From the NCBI RefSeq assembly GCF_004364865.1, contig NZ_SOAU01000001.1, positions 4,496,001-4,560,000 of the forward strand: a DNA stretch of 64,000 bases. Direction: 5' to 3'. The notes beneath the pieces were generated by a model. That model had not been told where the DNA came from. It worked only from the letters and a program-made list of their open reading frames with translations, and searched no databases. This DNA comes from Ilumatobacter fluminis (GTDB lineage Bacteria > Actinomycetota > Acidimicrobiia > Acidimicrobiales > Ilumatobacteraceae). The translations under genes were made by a program, and so were the position numbers. Positions 1 through 9,000 of the stretch are shown one piece after another; position 1 is the stretch's first letter; each line of letters opens with the position of its first letter.

Positions 1-3000
1 TGCCGTTCGGGACCGCCACGTCGTAGCCGAAGTTCGACGAGTTGTCGCTGCGGGTCGTGAAGTACAGGACGTCGTCGGTGGTGTTCGCGATCTGGGTGAC
101 CGCGGCGTTCGAGTACGAACGTCCACCGCTGGTGTCTGCTGCCCACACCAGCCCACCGGTCGTCACCTGCGGACCACCGGCGTTGATGCGGATGGTCGGC
201 AGGGCCTGTTCGGGCGTGTCGACCTCGACGGCGTTGCTCGGAACGGACTCGTTGAGCGAGGCGTCGACGGCGATCACACGGTAGGCCGACGTGCCGCCGA
301 GCGGGGCCGGGTCGGTGTAGGCCGACGTCGTGATCGGCTGACCGACGATGCGGGTCCAGGGGCCGGCGGTGGTCGAGGCACGCTCGACGTAGTAGCCGGC
401 CACGTCGGCCGCGCCGTCGTCCCAGTCGAGGTCGACGGCCGGGTCGTCGAGGGTGCCGACGAGGTTGGCCGGCGCCGCCGGGGCGGTGTCGTCGTTCGAG
501 TCGACGGGGACGATGTTGGTGACGAGGTAGACGTTGTCCTGGAAGTCGCAGTTGGTGGCGCCGGTGCCGCACTGGCTCGGCGAGCCGATGTAGTCGTGTC
601 CGACGATCCACGAGCCGGGGACGATCTGTCCGTCACCGTCGATGACCGGCCACAGCTTGACGGCCATATAGGCGGTCTGGGTGGTCGACTGCCCCGACAC
701 GGTGATGCCGAAGTTGCCCGACGGGTTCGTGTTGATGAACACCGGCGTGCCGTTCGACTTGATCGGGTAGATCGCCTGCCCGTAGGCGCCGGCGTGGGTC
801 TGCGACGCCCCGTTGATGTTGATCGTCTCGGTCTGACCGCAGCAGCCGTGGAAGGCCGCGATCTGGCGGGCGTTCACCGGCTTCGACGGATCGAGCCGCT
901 TCCACTGGTACGAACGAACCTCGTCGCCGTTGAGCGGCGAGCCCGGGTTCTCCGAGCCGTTGCCGATCGACATGCCACTGTTCGAACCGACCGAGGTCGT
1001 CCAGCCGAACAGATCGATGATCTGGTAGAGGGCGAGCTCGTTGTTGCCCTCGGGCGACGTCATGTAGCCGCCGCGGAGGTTGATCACCGTGGTGGGGCTG
1101 GTCGGGTCGCTCGAGACGATCTCGAGGTTCGCAGTGCGCACACCCTTGCTACCCGAGTTGGCGACGAACTGGACCGTGAGGGTCGTGTCGTTGCCGGGCG
1201 TGATGGTGAGCGGGAGCGTCGGCGGGGTCACCAGCGTGAACTGGGCCGCCTGGCCACCGGTGATGTCGAGGTCGGAGATGACCAGGTCCTCGGTGCCGGT
1301 GTTGCTCACCGTCAGGGTGGCGGTGTCGTTGAACTCGAGGTTCTCCCACGAGGCGCTCGAACCGAGGCTGTTCAGGCGGTGCATCACGACGATCTCGTCC
1401 GAGAAGCCCGGGATGGGCTCACCGTTGAGTCGCGACACCTGGTCGTTGACGACGTCGATGCGAGCGAGGCTCGGCGGGACGATGTCGAACGTGATCTGCT
1501 CGGTCGCCTCGTTGCCGGCCGCGTCGGTGGCGGTGATGTCGACGGTGTGGCTGCCGAGACCGTCGACCTCGAACGGGGTCGTGTAGGCCTGCACGGTGCC
1601 GCCGTCGACGGCGTAGTTGAGGAACTCGACCTGCGAGCCGAAGTCGGACGCCGTGATGGTCACGGTGACCGGGCCGGCGAACGTGTCGGTGCCGGCGGGC
1701 ACACCGTCGAGGGCGACGTCGATCGTCGGCGGGGTCTCGTCCTCACCGGCAGCGACGAACGAGATCGAGTTCACCTTGGTGTTCGATCCACCGAAGCCCG
1801 ACGTCATCGTGAGCTTGCCGTCGGAGACGGTGACGAGGCCGCTGGAGGTCTCGAAGTCGCCGAGGCCGCTCGGCACGTACTCGCCGACGATGTTGACGCC
1901 TTCGACGGCGATCGAGTGGGTGGAGTCGGCGTAGTCGTTGTCGCCGACCGACACCTGCACGAAGTACTCACCGTTCGGCACGTCGTACTCCCACGTGCCG
2001 TTGGTGAGCGACTCGACGACGTCGTTCTGGATGATGTTGAAGCCCTGCAGGACCGGCTGGCCGGCCGGGCCGGTGCGGTAGCGGGCGGCGTTCGACCGGT
2101 CGGTCGGCGTGGAGCCGACCAGCCAGCCGTAGCCACGACCCGAGTCGTAGGCGAGGCCCGTGTCCGACACCCAACCGGCCGGGGTGGACGCCGCGTTGGA
2201 GGTGAAGTTCACCTGCACGCCGCCCTCCGGCGGGTCGACGACGGCCGGGGTGATCTCGACGTAGTCGAACTTCGAGTTCTCGCCGCCGTCGGCGTCGAGG
2301 GTGAGTCGCCCGTCGGTCACGGTGACCGTGACAGTCGCCGTGGCGTGCTGGCCGGCGGCGCCGTCGACACCGATCGGCTCGTGCCGGTCGATGGCAGTGA
2401 CGCCCTCGACATTGATCGAGTGAAACTCGGGGTCGTTGTCGTAGTTGTTCACGGCGGCGTCACCGGCGGCGACGGTCACCGAGTAGGTGCCGTTCGCCAC
2501 GACGATCTCCCAGTAGGAGTTCGTCGCGTTGCCGTTGAAGGTGCCGCTGACGTCTTCGGGCTGGACGTGCATCAGCGTGTCGAGACGCTGATCGGTGTTC
2601 AGGCCGCGGTCACGCCCGTTGGGTGTGATGTCGACCGGGGTGTCGTCGTCCTCGTCGAGCCAGCCGTAGGTGAGGCCGGTGCCCTGGTCGGCGCCGGTGC
2701 GGGCGCCGAAGGGCTGACCGAAGTCACGGACGTAGCCGGCGGGCACCGGGGCGGTCTCGCTCTGGAAGTTGACCCGGATGGTGTCGCCCGTGGGGGGCGG
2801 CGGGTCGATCGGGCCGCTGGCCGGTTCGACGTTGCGCACCAGGAAGACGTAGTCCTGGTAGTCGCCGTTGGAGGCGTCCTCGAAGGCGACGATGAAGGCG
2901 TCGTTGATGCGGCTGCCCGTCCGGGTGGTGGCCGGGTAGATGCGGGCACGGCGGATGCCGCCCGAGTCGTTCAACTCGTCCTCGGTGTAACCGATGCGGT

Positions 3001-6000
3001 TGAACGTGGCGCTGTCGTAGAACAGGCCGAACTCGGCGGTGCCGGGGTCGAACGAGACCCCGCCGGAGCCGACGGTCGGGAGCAGCGTCTGGTGCTGGCC
3101 GACCGAGATGGCGCCGACCACGTTGCGGTTCGCCGCGCTGCCGTCACCGGTGTACCAGCCGTACGGGATGGCCTCGTTGGGGGCGTACATCGCCACCGGG
3201 GTCATCGTGACCGAACCCGAGTTGGCCTTCACGAACAGCGGCTCGTAGGTCTCGTCGCCGCGCTCGGTGCCCGGCATGCCGCCGGCAAGCCCGGTCCAGC
3301 CGGTGTCCGCCGGGTGGCCGAGCGTGGCGAGCACGTTCGTGAGGGTCGGTTCGTTGCCACCTTCGAGCGCCGGGGCCGCGAGGCCGTACAGCGGGATGTC
3401 CGTGGTGGTCTCACCGTCGGACACCTCGAGCACCGCGTTGCGGATGCCGACGACCGACGGGTCGAACGTGACCGTGAGGGTCGTGCTCGCTCCACCGGCC
3501 AGCGTCTGGCCGTCACCGGTCGAGGCGTAGTCGACAGCGGCGCCGCCGCTGATCGACACGTCGAGGGTGATCGACGAGTCGCCGACGTTGGTGATCTCGA
3601 CCGTCTGGGTGTCGGTCAGGAACTGCGGGTACTGCGACGGCGACGACAGGGCACCGGAGAAGACGAGCTCGTCCTCGTCGGCGGTGATGCCGGCCGCTTC
3701 CTGACCTTCGGGCACCCGCAGCAGGTAGAGACGCTGCTGGCTGCCGCCACGGTCGTACTGGTTGACGTAGAGGTTGCCGGTGTTCGGGTCCTCGATGATC
3801 TCGAGCGGGTCGGCGAAGTTGCCGACACCACCGATGGTCGAGTTCGCCACCCCGGTGACGCCCTCCTGGGTCTGCGCCCCGAGGATCTCACCGGTCTCGG
3901 AGTCGGCCTGGAGGAAGACGATGTCGTTGTTGTTCGAGAAGCGGATCACCAGGATCCGGCCCTCGAGCTGGCCACCGAACGTGCGGCTCTGGTACTCGAT
4001 GACACCGTTCGGCGACTTGTTGAAGCCGAAGTTGTAGGCAATGCCGTCGTAGTTGGAATCGGGCTGCACGCCGACCGGATAGTTGGAGCCACCGGTCCGC
4101 TCGTTCGGGTCCTGACCGGAAGTCGGGTTGCCCGAGTGGAGCACCCACTCACAACGCTCGGGATTGGGGTGGCCGTAGTACTTACCTTCCTGCACGTCGT
4201 ACAGGTGATCTTCCTGCGTGGCGTGGTTCGAGTAGGCGGGCACGTCGCCACCGGCGTACGGCTGACCGTCGATGCGGTGGTTGAGGCACGCATCGGTGTA
4301 GTCGCCGGGCACCCGGCCGGTGCGGGCGAACGAGGTCGCCTGACCGACGTCGGGGGTGACGTTCACACCGGGGCTGTTGCCGCCACCGGCGGTGCCGTTG
4401 GTGGGCACGTAGATGTGGCCGTTCGAGTGATACACGAAGTCGTAGGCGTTGCGGATACCGGTCGCGTAGATCGTGAGCGGGGCATTCACGGCGTACGGGT
4501 CGTACGGGCTCGAGACGTCGGCGGTCTGCACGTCGACGGCCGGCCCGCTCCCGATCGCCGACTGGACGGCCGGATGGTCGGGGTCGAAGCGGAGCATGGC
4601 CGCGGTGAGCAGCGTCTCGCCGCGGTCGCCCCACGAGCTGTCGGTGTCGCCGGCGGCCTGGTTGGAGCCCTGCAGGAAGTACAGGTCACCGTCGGGGCCA
4701 TACCCGAGCGAGTTCGACAGGTGGTCGGTGCGTGAACGAGGCAGGTTCGTGAACACGTCCTCGTAGTTCGACAGGGTCGGGCCGGAGATGTACGACACGG
4801 CGCTGCCCCACTCGGCGGTCTCGCCGCCGATGTTGCCGGAGGCGTGGGTGACCCAGGCCGACAGGTTGCCGGCCGTGGCGCTCTCGTCGAAGACGATGCC
4901 GATGACGGCACGGCCCAGCAGCTGGGTCGGGCCGACCGCGGTGCGGTTCGACAGGGTGCCGTCGGCCGCCACGTCGTAGCGGTAGAGGCCCTGGCCGATC
5001 GTGGTCGTGTAGAGCTTGCCGTCCGGGCCGAACACCATCGAGGCGATGTAGTCGCCGGCCGCAAGAGTCTGCTCGACCTTCTGGAACGACACGCCGGTCA
5101 TCGGCTCGAACTCGTCGGGCTGGACGACGACGCCGTCGCCGGTGGTGAACACACTCGTGAACGGCACGAACGGGTCGCCGGTGATCGACAGCACGTCGGA
5201 GGTCACGACGAAGCGGTACTGCCGGTCGGGCAGCAGGGTGTCGTCGGGGTCGAGTGCGATGACGTCGTTGCCGCCGGACGAGCCGACGGTGCTCGGCACC
5301 TCGGTGCCGGTGACGACGTCGTACAGGTGCACGTTGCCCGCCAGGGTGGTCGGGTCGACGCCCACGCCGACGCCGGGCACGCTGATGTCGGCAGCGACGC
5401 CGTCGGTCGGGTCGGCGTCGGCCGAACGGTTGAGCGGGCGCACCGCCGTGACGAACGGTGCGTTCGCCACCTCGACGATGTTGACGTAGTTGAGCTTGGT
5501 GTTGAAGCCGCCGATCGCGTCGATCGACAGGCGTCCGTCCTGGACGCCGACCGTGACGGTCACCTCTTCGTATTCGTCGGAGGCCGTGGCCTGGAACGAC
5601 TCGATGGCGACCATGCCCTCGACGTTGACCGCGTGCTGCGAGTCGTACGCCGTCGAGCCCTGCTGGTCGCCGACCGACACGGTCACCTCGTAGACGCCGT
5701 TGGGCACGGCGACTTCCCAGCGTCCGGGAGCGGTGTTGCCGTTGGTGCCGTTGCCACCGTCGACGTCGCCGTACTGCATGTGGATGACCGTGTCGAGCAG
5801 CTGGTCGATGCCCGTGCGGTCGCGGTCGCGACCGTTGGTCGACAGGTTGAGCGGCGTGGTGCCGCCCTGCGCGAGCCAGCCGTACTCGAGGCTGCCGTCG
5901 CCCTGGTTCGCCAGGGTGCGGGTATTGAACGACTGTCCGAAGTCACGCACGTAGCCGGCCGGGACAGGGGCCGTCTCCGACTGGAAGTTGACGTCGAGTT

Positions 6001-9000
6001 CGAACGGCGGGGCGCCCTCGACGACGTCGAAGGTGACGGGGATCTCGATCGGGTCGTAGCCGTCGGCGTCGACCGTGACCGTCGCCGTGTACTGGCCGAC
6101 GGCCAGCCCGGTGGCGTTACCGAGCAGCTGGATCTCGCTCGGCGTCGTCAGGTTCGGGGCGTTGAAGGTCAGCCAGGCCGCGCCGTCGGTGGTGACGGTG
6201 AGCGGCACGTCGAGGCCGCCGGTCTCGACCACGTCGATGAGGGCGCTGTCGCCCTCGTCGACCTCGGCCGACAGGCTCACCGAGGTGGGCGAGGCGGCCA
6301 GCAGGCCGGGCTCACCGAAGTCGGCGGTGACGCTGAAGTCGAGGAACTCGGGGTCGATGCCCGGGGTGTTGCTGCCGTTGCGGTTGGTGGCGAAGATGCC
6401 GGCGAACGACACGGGGCCGCTCTCGCCGTCGGGCAGGATGGCGCCGTCGGTGAACGACGCCGGGATGTCGAGGTGGTCGATCGATGCCTCGACCACCGGC
6501 GTCAGTGCGCCGGAGCCGAGTGCGTAGTTGGCGCTCACCTGATCGCCGGCGATGACCATCTGGAGCGTCACCGGCTCGGTGTCGGCGACGTTGAGCACGT
6601 CGAGACCGTCGGCGGTGTCGCCCGGGTTCGTGACGCCACCGATCTCACGGAGGAGCTGGATGTCGCTCACGCCGGCGGCGGTGTCCTCGGCCAAGACGAG
6701 CTTGACGTAGTTGTCCTCGTCGAGACCGAACCAGATGCCGGCCTGGGCCGAGTTGCCCTCGTTGCGCCAGGCAGCGGGATCCATGGTGGCGGTGATGACG
6801 ACCTCGTCGGCGGCGCCGACGTCGACGCCGACACCGAGCGCGTTGAGCAGCGTGTTATTGTTGCTGCTCGCCGGCGGGTCGAGGTACTGGATGCCCTTGG
6901 TCGCATCGATGGTCAGGCTGCCCGCCGTCGCGTCGAGGTCGAGCAGGCCGGGCTCGTAGCCGGGCACGTTCGGGTTCGACACGGCCGGGTCACCGGTGAG
7001 GCGAGGCTCACTCGGGTCGTCGACCATCGTGAAGCCGATCGACTCGTCGTCACCGTCGACGAGACCGCCTTCGGTGCCGTCGAACGTGAGGGTGAACGGG
7101 AGCGCCACTTCGACGTCGGAGCAGTCGAGGGTCGAAATCGGCGAGCACGGCACGGCCGGCGCCTCGGTCACGTCGAGCGACACGCCGACGGTGAGGTCGG
7201 TGTAGTCGGGTGCCGTGAACTCGACGTCGCCCGACACCTCGCCGACGGCGAGACCGATGGTGTCGACGTCGAAGGTGAACGAACCGGGGGTGTCTTCGGT
7301 GACGGTGAGCCACGACAGCGACTCGGTCGCCGTCAGGGTCGGGGCCGCACCGTCGCCGGTGACGGTCACGGTCGTCGAGTCGGTCTCACCTTCGACCACG
7401 CTGAACTCGACCGGGTCGGGTGAAGCGGTCAGAGTGCCGAGTGGCGCCGACACCGTGAGGGTGACCGGGACGATCAGGTCTTCGTACGACGGATCGCTGA
7501 ACGTGATCTCCGCCGTGTACGTGCCGGGCGCGAGCCCGGCCGAGTTGACGAGAACGGCGATCGTATTGTTTGCGCCGGCGAGCGTCGACAGCCAGTCGGC
7601 GTCATCGACGATGGTGAGCGACGGCGTCTCACCGTCGCCGGTGATGACGGTGCTCGCCACACCCACCGGGTCGTCACCCGGATCGAACGAGAACGACAGC
7701 GACGCAGGGTCGGCGGTCATGATGCCGAGGTCGGGCCGGATAGTGAGCGTCACCGGCACGACGAGGTCGTCGTAACCAGGCGACGAGAACGTCACCGAGG
7801 CGTTGTACGTGCCGGGAGCGAGTCCCACGGCGTTGACCGCGAAACCGGCGACGTCGTCGCCTCCGACGAGCACGCTCAGCCACGGGGTGTCCTCGACGAC
7901 CGAGAGCGTCAGGGGTCCTTCGTCGCCGGTGATCGCCACGTCGGTGATCGAGATGCCGTCTTGGTCGAGCACGAACTCGACGGTCGACGGGTCGGCCGTC
8001 ATCGTCGCGGGCTGTGGCTCGCTCGATGCGACGGCGGTCGCCGAGGGCGACCACGGACCCCAGTCGGTGCCGTCCCAGGCCCGGATGCGGAGCTGATACG
8101 ACGAGCCGGGGTTGAGGTCGGTCACGAGTTGCGACGTGGCGTCACCGTCGCGAACGGTTGCTCCCCACTGCCACGGGCCTCCTTCGATCTTCTTCTGGAT
8201 GCGGTATTCCTGCACCTCGGGTCCGATGAGGGTCGTCGGGGCCTCCCAGGTGAGCAGGATGCTGCCGACCAGCGCGCCCGACGTTGCGGTCGGCTCGGCG
8301 ATCCCGAGCGGCACGCCGAGATCGGCAGGGGTGGGAGCCGTCGCGGTGGCGGCGTCGGAGTAGGGACCCCACGTCGAGCCGCTACGTGCTCGCACTCGGA
8401 ACTGGTACTCGGTGCCGGGAACGAGGTTCTCGACGAGCTTGGAGGTGGCGCCGGCGTCGCGAACCGTCGCTCCCCAGGTCCAGTTCGAGCCATCGAGCGA
8501 CTTCTGAATGCGGTACTCGTCGACCGGGCCGGTCGGCAGTGTCCAGGTCACCAGCACGATGCCCTCGACCGTGCCTGCCTCGGCGTCGACGTCGTTCACC
8601 GCGAGCGGGTCGCCCGGGGTGGGGGTGGCCGAGGCGACGGCCTCGGCCGAGTAGGGGCCCCACTCACCGCCGTCCCAGGCACGGATGCGGAACGTGTACT
8701 CGGCGCCCGGCTCGAGGTTCAGGATGAGCTTCTCGTCCGAGGCACCGTCTCGTTCGGTCGCACCCCAGGTCCAGTTGGCACCACCGTCGATCGACTTCTG
8801 GATGCGGTACTGCACGATGGGCGGGCCGTTGAGCACGGGCGGGATGGTCCACGACGTCAGGACGGTGCCGGGCTCGGTTCCGGGCACGGCGTCGAAGGTC
8901 GGGAAGGCGAGCGGTTCGCCGCCGGGGATCGTCGCTGCGGCGGAAGCCGACTGGGCCGACAGGTTACCGGAGGCGTCTTCCGCGGCGACGGTGAAGCCGT